NCBI RefSeq assembly: GCF_900167085.1
Contig: NZ_FUXA01000003.1
Coordinates: 248,001 to 312,000 of the forward strand
Direction: 5' to 3'
Length of the DNA stretch: 64,000 bases
From: Eubacterium ruminantium
GTDB lineage: Bacteria; Bacillota; Clostridia; Lachnospirales; Lachnospiraceae
The position numbers were made by a program, and so were the translations under genes. Position 1 is the stretch's first letter; each line of letters opens with the position of its first letter. Shown here one piece after another: positions 33,802 to 42,251 of this stretch. The notes under the pieces were generated by a model. The model did no database searches. It was not told the origin of the DNA and was given only the letters and a program-made list of their open reading frames with translations.

Positions 33802-34572
33802 TTAGTTACAAGAATAACCTCGTCTGGTTATCATTTTCCCTTCTCTTATAAATGAAGCGCTGTTTCCGATAAATACTGTCGTAAACATATCAACTTCCGC
33901 TTCATGAAGTTCCTTGAATGTCAGCACAGTCGCTTCCTCACCCTCACGACCGATATTTCTTACATAGCCGCAGGCTCTGTCTTCCGGAACAAAGTCCTTT
34001 ATTATCTCACAAGCCTTTTTCAGATAATCTTTCCTTCTATGACTTGATGGATTATAAAGAACTATAACCATATCAGCTTCCGCCGTAAGTTTGAGTCTTT
34101 TCTCTATGATCTCAAATGGTGTCAGAAGATCACTCATGCTGATAACTGCAAAGTCGCCTGATAAAGGAGCTCCGAGCACAGCCGCTCCACTGGTTGCTGC
34201 AGTTATTCCCGAGATAACCATAATCTCGGTTCCCGGATATTCCGGAAGAAGTTCAAACATAAGTGATGCCATGCCATATATTCCCGCATCGCCGCTTGAA
34301 ATTATCGAAACTGTTTTATTCTTTGCAGCTTCTTCAAATGCCATTCTGCACCTGATTACTTCCTGCTTCATAGGTGTTGAAATGATTTCTTTTCCTTCCG
34401 TCAGCCCCTCAATAAGTTTCAGATAAACCGGATATCCAACAATGGTATCACTTTCTTCAATGGCTCTTATTGCCTGGCCTGTCATCATTTCATTATTCCC
34501 CGGACCAATACCGATGATATAAATAATATTTTTTTGATTTTCCGTATTCATATTTTTATCTTTTATTTCCAT
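33802..34572 (-). CDS. cbiH: cobalt-precorrin-3 C17-methyltransferase
   Basis: CbiH methylates C17 and contracts the ring. The 256-residue protein has the tetrapyrrole methylase opening YIIGIGPGNNEMMT, a SSGDAGIYGMASLMFE loop (SAM site), and GAPLSGDFAVISMSDLLTPFEIIEKRL, a signature of the CobJ/CbiH branch. I chose the ATG at 34572, 4 bases beyond the end of cbiFG, because AAGGA lies upstream and the alternative start at 34617 lies inside cbiFG. It follows cbiFG directly. Confidence 0.95.
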   Translation of the reverse strand: MEIKDKNMNTENQKNIIYIIGIGPGNNEMMTGQAIRAIEESDTIVGYPVYLKLIEGLTEGKEIISTPMKQEVIRCRMAFEEAAKNKTVSIISSGDAGIYGMASLMFELLPEYPGTEIMVISGITAATSGAAVLGAPLSGDFAVISMSDLLTPFEIIEKRLKLTAEADMVIVLYNPSSHRRKDYLKKACEIIKDFVPEDRACGYVRNIGREGEEATVLTFKELHEAEVDMFTTVFIGNSASFIREGKMITRRGYSCN

Positions 34573-34576
34573 ATTC

Positions 34577-36355
34577 TTATATTTCCTTGCCGCTCCAGAT
34601 GCCCTCCGCCAAAGCAAGTGTTATGCCGTTATAAACTGTTTTCTCTATGATAATATTTTTCTTATCTGAAGTTCTTTCGGAGAACTGCACAGCTGCAGCC
34701 ACCGCCGCCCTTTCGCAAACATTATCAATTCCAATCTTCTCCCTAACAATTTCAGAAGATGAAAATCCATCACCCAGTGATAGTAATTCCTCCGAACTGT
34801 AAATAACAAAAGGCAGTCTGCTCTTATCAGCAAATTGTCTTATACCCATTTCATCTTTTTTCAGATCAATGGATGAAATCGCGGAAATAAGCGAAATATC
34901 AATCTTATTTTCCCTGAGGAATCCATTTACAGCTTTTTCTATCTCCTCAAAACTCTTTCCTCTCCTGCATCCGATACCAAGATAATATTTCTTCGGAACG
35001 AGTGCTTCATCATTTATCATTTTTCTTATCAGACTATCTATCTCTTCATCCGAAAGATTTTTATCATCATCAAAATGAGTAGATGCCACCTTCTTTATGA
35101 TTTCTCTATCGGCAATATGAAGCTGATGAGACTTTGCATAATTGTCTATCTGAAATGTTCCGTTTATATCAGTCGCTGTTGTAATAGCTTTAAAAGCTCC
35201 TATCCTGTCAGCGATAACTTCCGCCAGGCGGTTAGCCCCGCCCATATGTCCCGAAAGAATAGGTATTACAAATCTTCCGTCCTCACTGATAACTATCACA
35301 GGACTGTCACATAATTTATCTTTAACAAATTCAGCTATACTTCTTACAGCTATTCCCGCTGCACTTATAAATATAACTGCTCTTTTATTCTGAAAACTAA
35401 ATCTTAGACGTTTTTTCACTTCATCCATATGGCATCTGAAAATTCCTGTTTCAAGATTACCCATATCAGCCAAAATAGATTCAATCTTATATCCAAGCTT
35501 CTCTGCCCTATCCGTAAATACAAATATATCAGCCTCCGGATATCTATTTACAACCAATCCCTTCAGATTAAAACTATGATCATTCTTTTGATCACATCCG
35601 GCACACGCTTCTCTGAAAATAGTGCTGAACTCTTCGGAATATAATCTTGACTTTTCATAACCTCTCTGAGCTACCGCATCTCCCACTAGGATTACGGCAA
35701 GATTCTTTATTCCCGCCGCTTTTGCATCTTCAGCCATTTTGCCGACTGTCGACACTATCCTCTTCTCATCAGGCCAGGTTGCCTTATAAATTATGGCAGC
35801 AGGTGTATCTTCTTCATAACCGCCATTTATAAGTCTGGCAGATAGTTCACTGATCATTCCCGCGCTGAGATATATCGCCATGGACGTCTTATGAGATGCG
35901 AACTCTTCTATACTTTCGCCCAGAGGAACCGCAGTTCTTCCTTCCATCCTTGTGATGATAAGCGACTGAGAAATTCCCGGAAGTGTATATTCCATGTTGA
36001 TGGCAGCAGCAGCTCCAAATGCAGCAGTTACTCCCGGACAGGACTCATAGGCTATATTTCTTCTATCAAGTTCATCCATCTGTTCTCTTACAGCACCGTA
36101 AATGCTTGGCTCCCCTGTATGAAGTCTCACAAGATCAAGTCCTTCATCATGAGCTTTCTGCATAACATCTATAACTTCCGGAAGAGACATATCCTTACTG
36201 TCATAAATCTTTGTATCTTTTTTTGCATAAGAAAGTAGATCCTTATTTACCAAAGAACCTGCATAAATAATGATGTCCGCATTTTCTATAAGATTTTTTC
36301 CCCTTACTGTTATCAGATCAAATGCACCGGGACCGGCGCCGACAAAATGAACCAT
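34577..36355 (-). CDS. cbiFG: CbiF-CbiG fusion: precorrin-4 C11-methyltransferase and cobalt-precorrin-5A hydrolase
   Basis: The protein has 592 residues. The CbiF part (about 1-255) starts VHFVGAGPGAFDLITVRG and contains GEPSIYGAVREQMDEL and PGVTAAFGAAAA. The CbiG part (about 265-592) has FISAAGIAVRSIAEF, a LSGHMGGANRLAEVIA motif and ATDINGTFQIDNYA, then the CbiG C-terminal domain with LGIGCRRGKSFEEIEKAV. One chain thus carries out two successive steps: C11 methylation and opening of the ring-A lactone with loss of acetaldehyde. It starts 31 bases after cbiD ends and is followed by cbiH. Confidence 0.95.
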   Translation of the reverse strand: MVHFVGAGPGAFDLITVRGKNLIENADIIIYAGSLVNKDLLSYAKKDTKIYDSKDMSLPEVIDVMQKAHDEGLDLVRLHTGEPSIYGAVREQMDELDRRNIAYESCPGVTAAFGAAAAINMEYTLPGISQSLIITRMEGRTAVPLGESIEEFASHKTSMAIYLSAGMISELSARLINGGYEEDTPAAIIYKATWPDEKRIVSTVGKMAEDAKAAGIKNLAVILVGDAVAQRGYEKSRLYSEEFSTIFREACAGCDQKNDHSFNLKGLVVNRYPEADIFVFTDRAEKLGYKIESILADMGNLETGIFRCHMDEVKKRLRFSFQNKRAVIFISAAGIAVRSIAEFVKDKLCDSPVIVISEDGRFVIPILSGHMGGANRLAEVIADRIGAFKAITTATDINGTFQIDNYAKSHQLHIADREIIKKVASTHFDDDKNLSDEEIDSLIRKMINDEALVPKKYYLGIGCRRGKSFEEIEKAVNGFLRENKIDISLISAISSIDLKKDEMGIRQFADKSRLPFVIYSSEELLSLGDGFSSSEIVREKIGIDNVCERAAVAAAVQFSERTSDKKNIIIEKTVYNGITLALAEGIWSGKEI

Positions 36356-36385
36356 TTATATTTTCCCCATTTCTGTATTTGCAAA

Positions 36386-37714
36386 TCAGTCTTCTACATT
36401 TTCCGTCAGGTCAGAAATGATCTTTTCTGCAAGAGCAGACTCTGCCAACAGACCATGAACATTAGAAAACATGACAACATATATTTCCATCTTATCTTTA
36501 CAAACTTCACGAAGTATTTTTTCTATTCTTGCGCATATACTGTTCATTATTACCTTTATGATGCTTTCACCATTATGTGACGAAGCATATTCTTCCGAAT
36601 AATTCTTCAGTATATCTATAGCCGCATCTGTTGAAATACATTTAAGAATCTCTTCCTTAACTTCCTCTGACCCGCCAGCTTTCTCTGCCTCTTCTGCTAT
36701 AACCTTCATACGGTTGTCTCCGTATTTCGAATGAGTATTGAGCATTCCACCGGCAAGCTTTACCAATTTTCCGATATGTCCAATGAGAATGAACCTCTTA
36801 AATCCCATATCTGTTGCCATATTCACGGTATCTCCGATGAAGTTACTGCATTTTACCGCTTTATCAAGGTCATAGCTGTAATGCTCTTTTATAAATGACA
36901 AGCCGTAATTTCCGGGCGATACCACTAGTGAGCTGATACCGATAGCTTTATTCATGGATAACTCAACCCTTATTGTTTCAACCAGGGCCTTTTCACTCAT
37001 CGGTTCAACTATTCCGGAAGTCCCAAGAATTGAGATTCCTCCAACAATTCCAAGTCTCGGATTAAAAGTTTTCTCTGCGGTTTCAACTCCTTCAGGCGCT
37101 GAAATCTCAACTGTGAGATTCTCATTATGATCAAATAGTCTGCAAACCTCACTGACTTCTTTTTGAATCATTTCCCTTGGCACATGATTAATGGCATATT
37201 CTCCAACCGGCTGATCAAGTCCCGGAAGAGTTACTTTTCCTATACCAATTCCGCCCTTAATCCTGATACCACCGCCTGATTTATTGCAGATATTACCATT
37301 TTTGCTTTTATTACCGATACTTTCGGTTTCTCTGTTTTCTTTATTATCTTTATTTTTTTTATTTTCATCGATTCCATGGATTCCGTCGATTACCTCGTTA
37401 TCATCTTCATTATCACTGAAAGATACTTTGGAATAAATAAGCATGCCATCCGTAACATCAGGATCATCTCCCGAAAACTTTCTGACAGCGCAGCTTACTT
37501 CATTTTCTTTCCGCACTATCTCAAGTATCTCAGCATTGAATGTTATCCCCTTTGGAGTTTCTATGGAAATCTTATCTTTAACAGTTCCCGAAAGCAGCAT
37601 AAATGCAGCTGCCTTTGATGCAGCAGCCGCACAACTTCCTGTGGTAAAACCGAATCTTAGTTTTTTACCACCTTTTTCATTTTCTGAATTATTTGTAACC
37701 TTCTTATCTTCCAC
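36386..37714 (-). CDS. cbiD: cobalt-precorrin-5B C1-methyltransferase
   Basis: CbiD methylates C1 in the anaerobic route. The 442-residue protein has RFGFTTGSCAAAASKAAAFML, the family signature near residues 20-40, and GIGIGKVTLPGL with YAINHVPREMI. A segment of about 45 residues near 100-148 is Asn/Lys/Glu-rich and looks like an inserted flexible linker. The start is GTG at 37714, preceded at 8 bases by AGAGG; the only nearby ATGs are in other frames, in the duplicated leader (37716-37753). The low-complexity linker is encoded by a T-rich stretch. Confidence 0.93.
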   Translation of the reverse strand: MEDKKVTNNSENEKGGKKLRFGFTTGSCAAAASKAAAFMLLSGTVKDKISIETPKGITFNAEILEIVRKENEVSCAVRKFSGDDPDVTDGMLIYSKVSFSDNEDDNEVIDGIHGIDENKKNKDNKENRETESIGNKSKNGNICNKSGGGIRIKGGIGIGKVTLPGLDQPVGEYAINHVPREMIQKEVSEVCRLFDHNENLTVEISAPEGVETAEKTFNPRLGIVGGISILGTSGIVEPMSEKALVETIRVELSMNKAIGISSLVVSPGNYGLSFIKEHYSYDLDKAVKCSNFIGDTVNMATDMGFKRFILIGHIGKLVKLAGGMLNTHSKYGDNRMKVIAEEAEKAGGSEEVKEEILKCISTDAAIDILKNYSEEYASSHNGESIIKVIMNSICARIEKILREVCKDKMEIYVVMFSNVHGLLAESALAEKIISDLTENVED

Positions 37715-37715
37715 A

Positions 37716-37753
37716 CCAATATCCTCTTACCATGCCAATATCCTCTTACCATG
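37716..37753. repeat. 19-bp tandem duplication carrying the cbiD ribosome binding site
   Basis: Two perfect copies of CCAATATCCTCTTACCATG (37716-37734 and 37735-37753). On the minus strand each copy contains AAGAGG, so cbiD has two consecutive ribosome-binding sequences. Confidence 0.85.
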
Positions 37754-37760
37754 CCAACCT

Positions 37761-37858
37761 ACATTTTTATATTCCACAATTTTATTTTACATTTTCTATT
37801 CCGCATTTTTATTTCGCATTTTCTATTCCTTATGTTCTATTCCACATTTTTCCACATA
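37761..37858. repeat. degenerate ~14-bp tandem array between cbiC and cbiD
   Basis: About six units resembling ATGYGGAATARAAA (minus strand) occupy most of the gap between cbiC and cbiD. They hold no open frame, but each carries a GGAAT/ATG-like element. Confidence 0.6.
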
Positions 37859-37910
37859 TGCTATGTCGTATGTGAAACCTCACACGACAAAAGTCACAAG
37901 TGTGCGGCGG

Positions 37911-38603
37911 CTAGTTATCAACCGGAATATCATATATAAGAGAATTGCAGATAGCCGCTGCTATATTACTTCCGCCCTTTCGTCCTTTATTGATGATATA
38001 AGGTATATCCGTAGTCATTATTATATCCTTGGCCGCTTCCACGTTAACAAAACCAACAGGAACTCCGATGATAAAATCAGGAATGAAAATTCCCTCTTTA
38101 TACATTTCATAAAGTCTTATAAGCGCAGTCGGAGCATTACCTGAAGCAAATATCTTCTTGCCCGGAAGCTGCGATGCTTTCTCCATACTTACAGTCGCCC
38201 TTGTAACTCCTCTTTCTTTTGCTTCCGCAGCTACAGCCGGATCAGCCATGAAGCAGTAAACTTTTCCCCCGAAATTAGAAAGCCTTTTCTCATTTATACC
38301 TGCCTTCGCCATGTTGGTATCAGTAATGATACTTGCTCCTTTTTTGATCAGATCCTTGCAGATATCCACTGCATTTTCGGAAAATCTGAGAGTTTTAGCA
38401 TAATCAAAATCCGCACTTGTATGGATACATCTTCTGATGATCTTATCCTCTTTCTCAGGAAGTTTTATCCCCATCTGATTCAGCTCTTCAAGAATTATTT
38501 CAAAACTTCTTTTTTCTATATTTTCAGGCTTAACTATTTCTGTTTTAAATTCTCCGTAAATATTATTATCTGCCATATTTTTACGTATGATCCGCTTCTC
38601 CAT
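37911..38603 (-). CDS. cbiC: cobalt-precorrin-8 methylmutase
   Basis: CbiC moves a methyl group from C11 to C12. The 230-residue protein has IEKRSFEIILEEL, RRCIHTSADFDYAKTL with the family's catalytic histidine, GASIITDTNMAKAGI and the closing PYIINKGRKGGSNIAAAICNSLIY. The start is uncertain: the ATG at 38603 and the next one (38576) lack a nearby ribosome binding site, while a strong one serves a short out-of-frame reading frame (38534-38620) that overlaps the start. It is the first gene of the cbiC-cbiD-cbiFG-cbiH-LUD-cbiJ run. Confidence 0.93.
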   Translation of the reverse strand: MEKRIIRKNMADNNIYGEFKTEIVKPENIEKRSFEIILEELNQMGIKLPEKEDKIIRRCIHTSADFDYAKTLRFSENAVDICKDLIKKGASIITDTNMAKAGINEKRLSNFGGKVYCFMADPAVAAEAKERGVTRATVSMEKASQLPGKKIFASGNAPTALIRLYEMYKEGIFIPDFIIGVPVGFVNVEAAKDIIMTTDIPYIINKGRKGGSNIAAAICNSLIYDIPVDN

Positions 38604-38620
38604 AGATGTGATCGGATCAT
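38534..38620 (-). other. possible 28-codon leader ORF overlapping the cbiC start
   Basis: An ATG at 38620 is preceded by GGGAG with a 7-base spacer and runs 28 codons (MIRSHLWRSGSYVK...) in the frame next to that of cbiC, ending at 38534. Translation through it could couple to, or compete with, cbiC initiation. The peptide has no recognisable feature. Confidence 0.35.
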
Positions 38621-38908
38621 TTCCTTTCTCCCGGATATCTCCTTATATTAGTCTTCTATCATCTGGATACTTGTTTTGATTCACATAACCAAATACCCTT
38701 CATCCGGTATTTAACAGTCTAAGAATACTATACCAAATATTCACCCATTCCGCCTTAAGAAATTGCGAAAACTCATGATAGAAAGGTCTTATCATAAAGA
38801 AAAATGAGTGACATCATCGCGCCACTCATTTTTCTTAAACTAAGTAATTATCTGATTAATTATATAAAAACTTATCCTATTCAAATATGATAAGTTTTTG
38901 TACTGACA
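38604..38908. other. 305-base intergenic leader before cbiC
   Basis: This gap holds the terminator of the upstream membrane gene (38800-38834), an AT-rich stretch with TATAGT-like -10 candidates and the cbiC leader. I looked for the conserved B12-box and kissing-loop sequences of cobalamin riboswitches on the minus strand and found none. Confidence 0.55.
38800..38834 (-). terminator. terminator of the 224-aa membrane gene
   Basis: AAAAATGAGTG pairs with CACTCATTTTT around a short loop. It lies 75 bases past the stop of the membrane gene and has T-runs in both directions. Confidence 0.7.
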
Positions 38909-39583
38909 TTAATTATTTTTGTCATAGTAGAAGAAATACCCATCGCTTCTTTCTTCATAGGTAAAATCCGATGTTTGACTTGATTCCGGGCATACACTAT
39001 AGCCTTCTGAACTCGTATCTTCCGGACTTTTGTACTTAACCAAAAATCCATCTTTTTCCCATTCAATCTCCGGAGACAAATCCTCACTGTATGTGAAGAA
39101 TACTCTTTCAAATCTATTACCCGAAACCTTCTGAGCATAATGCATATATCCGCTGGATGTACCAAATATATCCTTATCACCGCCGGCTTTATATAAACAA
39201 TGCTTACCATCAGGGCTGACAGCATCCGGTTTTTTAATGTAACTCCCAAATCTGTTAGCATAATTCGCTACGATACCTACAAATACAAATAGCGAAACGC
39301 TTAAGCCAACCCCCAATACTCTTCTTATTTTTTTACTTTTTTTGCCGCTTAAAGATACAAGTAATAACCAAAAAATTCCCGCGACCGAAACAGTGATCAT
39401 AATGATAAATGTTCTTATATAAAATTCCGATGTCAGCCCCATTATAAGCACAAAACTGTTGGATGTATCCTTTGGAAATATACATATAAGTACAATATTT
39501 GTAATAATGATCAGCACCAATAATGCCAATAAAAATTTGGTTACTTTACTATATCCTTTCTCTTCTTCATTCTCTCTTCCCAT
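38909..39583 (-). CDS. hypothetical membrane protein (224 aa)
   Basis: I do not recognise the family. The protein begins with a charged stretch (MGRENEEEKGYSK). Membrane segments follow at about 14-32, 40-75 (one or two) and 88-107. A C-terminal domain of about 110 residues contains PDGKHCLYKAGGDKDIFG and ERVFFTYSEDLSPEIEWEKDG, reading like a small beta-rich extracytoplasmic or membrane-bound domain. Ribosome binding site AGGAG stands 6 bases before ATG. It follows the GH39 gene by 40 bases, so the two could be cotranscribed. Confidence 0.6.
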   Translation of the reverse strand: MGRENEEEKGYSKVTKFLLALLVLIIITNIVLICIFPKDTSNSFVLIMGLTSEFYIRTFIIMITVSVAGIFWLLLVSLSGKKSKKIRRVLGVGLSVSLFVFVGIVANYANRFGSYIKKPDAVSPDGKHCLYKAGGDKDIFGTSSGYMHYAQKVSGNRFERVFFTYSEDLSPEIEWEKDGFLVKYKSPEDTSSEGYSVCPESSQTSDFTYEERSDGYFFYYDKNN

Positions 39584-39623
39584 ATCCCTCTCCTAAATAC
39601 CTTTAAACACGAACCCCTTCGCA

Positions 39624-41120
39624 TTAGTGGAAAGTTAAAACTTTCTCATAGTTATACCCTCTATCAGGAGTAAATTCTCTCTCCTTTAACTCGAAATAAA
39701 TCACTGCATTTTTTCCAGCCTTTAATGATAAATCAACTTTACCATCTGCAGCTTTAATAACATCGGTCTTAATACTTGGAAATGCAGAATCTTTAATTAT
39801 CTTAACCTCTTCTTTGTCCGGATTTGCCGGCTCTCCGAGATCATGCCATACCTTTAACGGATTACATGTCTCTTCATCAACTGTTTTGGTAATAAGAACA
39901 TATTCCTTATCATCAGAACCAAGTTCGAATTCCTTTAAAAATTCATCTTTATCTATATTCCATACTATTCCGGCATACTTCTTATCGCCTTTGATAATTA
40001 TGGAATCATCATCTCTATAAATGCATTTGTCACCTACTTCTTTAAGCTTTTTATAAAAAGCAAATGTCCAGAATGTAGGCTTTGGAATGCAATTTGCTGC
40101 AACAAGACCGAAACCACCGTGGAATGGAGTAAAAGGAACTCCCACTTCTTCGAATACATCTCCGAAAGTCCAATATGAATATGACTCATTCATATCCCCG
40201 AGTCTTGAAAGCTGCTGTGCTATATATGCTGCATTAAGATTTGTATCATGGATAACGCCTCTTGCAGTATATGAAGTATTGAATTCTGTTATATGCATCG
40301 GAAGATTTTTAAATTCTTCAAATGAATCAATTATATCTCTTGAAGACTGAAGATTATCAAATCTCATCTGTGCATCTTCAAGTTTTGAATATGCATACTG
40401 TCCATCATATTCAGGAAATTCAACTGTATAATGATGTCTTGTAACCGAATCCGGTTTAATATTATTCTCCTTACAGAAAACAAGGAATGAACGGATCCAC
40501 TCTTCATCATTTACACCGCATATTGCAGGTCCGCCAACCTGAAAACGTTCATCATAAGCTTTAATAGCAAGGAATGTTTCCTTGAAAAGCTTGAAATATT
40601 CAGGCATATCAGCCTTATACCAGAATCCCGGAAGATTTGGCTCATTCCAAACTTCTATTGGCCATGTAAGAACCTCTTCACCGTAACGGGCTCTTAAATG
40701 CTTAAGAAGGTTTACAACCATATCTGTCCAAAGCTTATAATCCTTTGGAGGTGTTGTATTTCCTTCCCAGTAGAAAATAGTCTGTGTACCACTTGCCATT
40801 GCCTTTGGCATAAATCCAAGCTCAAGGAAAGGACGGATACCAAGCTCTATATATTTATCAAAAATACGGTCTACATATGTATAGTTATATTCAACCTTTG
40901 TGACGCCGTCTTCTTCATACTCATGATAGATTGCTACATCATCCGTAAAAAGACCATGTCCTCTGATATATTTGAAACCAATCTCTCTCTGAACAAATTC
41001 AAGTTCATCAAGATACTCGGATGTGAGCGCAAGTCCAAGTCTTCCTGTACCTACACAGAAATCAACTTTATTATTGAATCTGATCGATTCATTATCATTT
41101 ACAATAATCTTGTTAGACAT
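39624..41120 (-). CDS. xynB: GH39-family glycoside hydrolase (beta-xylosidase type)
   Basis: The 498-residue protein has the GH39 TIM-barrel pattern: FKYIRGHGLFTDD near 49-61, the acid/base Glu160 in EVWNEPNLPGFW, and the nucleophile Glu279 in PMHITEFNTSYT, followed by a beta-rich C-terminal part. GH39 enzymes remove xylose or related sugars from plant polymers. It has no signal peptide, so it acts inside the cell on imported oligosaccharides. I chose the ATG at 41120 (GGGAG 7 bases upstream) over one nine codons earlier (41147). It lies 41 bases after cobD, with which it has no known functional link. Confidence 0.93.
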   Translation of the reverse strand: MSNKIIVNDNESIRFNNKVDFCVGTGRLGLALTSEYLDELEFVQREIGFKYIRGHGLFTDDVAIYHEYEEDGVTKVEYNYTYVDRIFDKYIELGIRPFLELGFMPKAMASGTQTIFYWEGNTTPPKDYKLWTDMVVNLLKHLRARYGEEVLTWPIEVWNEPNLPGFWYKADMPEYFKLFKETFLAIKAYDERFQVGGPAICGVNDEEWIRSFLVFCKENNIKPDSVTRHHYTVEFPEYDGQYAYSKLEDAQMRFDNLQSSRDIIDSFEEFKNLPMHITEFNTSYTARGVIHDTNLNAAYIAQQLSRLGDMNESYSYWTFGDVFEEVGVPFTPFHGGFGLVAANCIPKPTFWTFAFYKKLKEVGDKCIYRDDDSIIIKGDKKYAGIVWNIDKDEFLKEFELGSDDKEYVLITKTVDEETCNPLKVWHDLGEPANPDKEEVKIIKDSAFPSIKTDVIKAADGKVDLSLKAGKNAVIYFELKEREFTPDRGYNYEKVLTFH

Positions 41121-41161
41121 AAAAAAACTCCCAACTGATATTATCATGCAATGAATATATC

Positions 41162-42232
41162 TTAAGTAGGGAGCTTTTCTGTGATAACGCTTTCGAATGT
41201 CTTTAAAAAAATATCATTTTTTTCTTTGCTTCTAATTGCAATCCTAAAGTATCCCTCACCTAACCCATGATATTCACTGCAGTCTCTAATGAGTATACCT
41301 TCATCAAGCATTTTTTTATACAGATTTATATGACATTTTAGCAGGACAAAATTCACATCACTCTTGAAAATTCTTATTTTCACGCCTGTTTTGCAGGCTA
41401 TATCTTCTATCTTTTCAATCACTCTTTCTCTCTCTTCGGAGATGAAGAGTGCACTTTCTTCCAGATAATCTTTCTCCTTCAGCGCTGCCCTTCCTGTTTC
41501 TTCGGCAACACTTGAAACATTCCATTCGGGAAGCAGGGCTTCAATCTTCTTTGCCAGCGACATCTCAATCGTAAAAAGAAATCCGAGTCTTATTCCCGGA
41601 ACAGCAAAACTCTTTGTGATTGCATCTATCACCATAAGTTTCTTCTGTCCTTTTCTAAGGAATTCTCTTCCTCCCGCCTTTACTCCTTCTCTTGTGAGAC
41701 TTATAAAGCATTCATCCAATAGGACATAAATTCCTCTTTCTTCTGTTTCTTTCAAAATGCTTTCAAGTTCACTTTTTTCAATCAGCCTTCCGTTCGGATT
41801 ATTGGGATCCGTAAGTATAAGCAAGTCGCCGCTTGATAGTTTATTCAGGCCTTCCTTAACAGCTGAAATATCAAAATCGTCTTCCGGCTTTAAATCTATA
41901 AAAACTTTCTCAACTTCAGCACAGTCCGCAGCCGCCTCATATCCTGTAAATGAAGGTGCTGTCATTGCTACCTTATGGCCTCTGAAAGCCCTTATCACTG
42001 CGGTAATAAGTTCCGATGCACCATTACCGACTATGACATTTTCCGGTTGCAGACCTTCTGTATTTGCAAGATCATTTCTTAAAGCCTCATAGATGATATC
42101 CGGATAACAATCTGCTTTTTCAAGTCCTCTAAGCATGGCTTTATCAACAGCCTCCGGTCTTCTTACCGGATTAATATTGACTGACATATCAAGTTTTACA
42201 TTATTTCGATAGATATCTCCGCCGTGAGACAT
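41162..42232 (-). CDS. cobD: L-threonine-O-3-phosphate decarboxylase (aminotransferase fold)
   Basis: This 356-residue PLP enzyme has SHGGDIYRNNVKLDMSVNINP at the N-terminus, GNGASELITAVIRAF, DPNNPNGRLIEKSEL, and DAITKSFAVPGIRLGF with the lysine that binds PLP. HisC-like proteins in this context make (R)-1-amino-2-propanol O-phosphate for the cobalamin side chain. It is the last cobalamin gene of the right-hand run, 19 bases after cbiB. Ribosome binding site GAGAGG lies before ATG. Confidence 0.92.
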   Translation of the reverse strand: MSHGGDIYRNNVKLDMSVNINPVRRPEAVDKAMLRGLEKADCYPDIIYEALRNDLANTEGLQPENVIVGNGASELITAVIRAFRGHKVAMTAPSFTGYEAAADCAEVEKVFIDLKPEDDFDISAVKEGLNKLSSGDLLILTDPNNPNGRLIEKSELESILKETEERGIYVLLDECFISLTREGVKAGGREFLRKGQKKLMVIDAITKSFAVPGIRLGFLFTIEMSLAKKIEALLPEWNVSSVAEETGRAALKEKDYLEESALFISEERERVIEKIEDIACKTGVKIRIFKSDVNFVLLKCHINLYKKMLDEGILIRDCSEYHGLGEGYFRIAIRSKEKNDIFLKTFESVITEKLPT

Positions 42233-42251
42233 TTTTATTTCCTCTCAAAAC

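Noticed and set aside
36386-37714. CbiD pseudogene because of the long insert
   Set aside because: Both conserved halves are intact and in frame; the insert is a low-complexity linker.
38604-38908. Cobalamin riboswitch before cbiC
   Set aside because: No B12-box, GCCACTG-type element or kissing-loop sequence recognised; region is explained by a terminator and leader.
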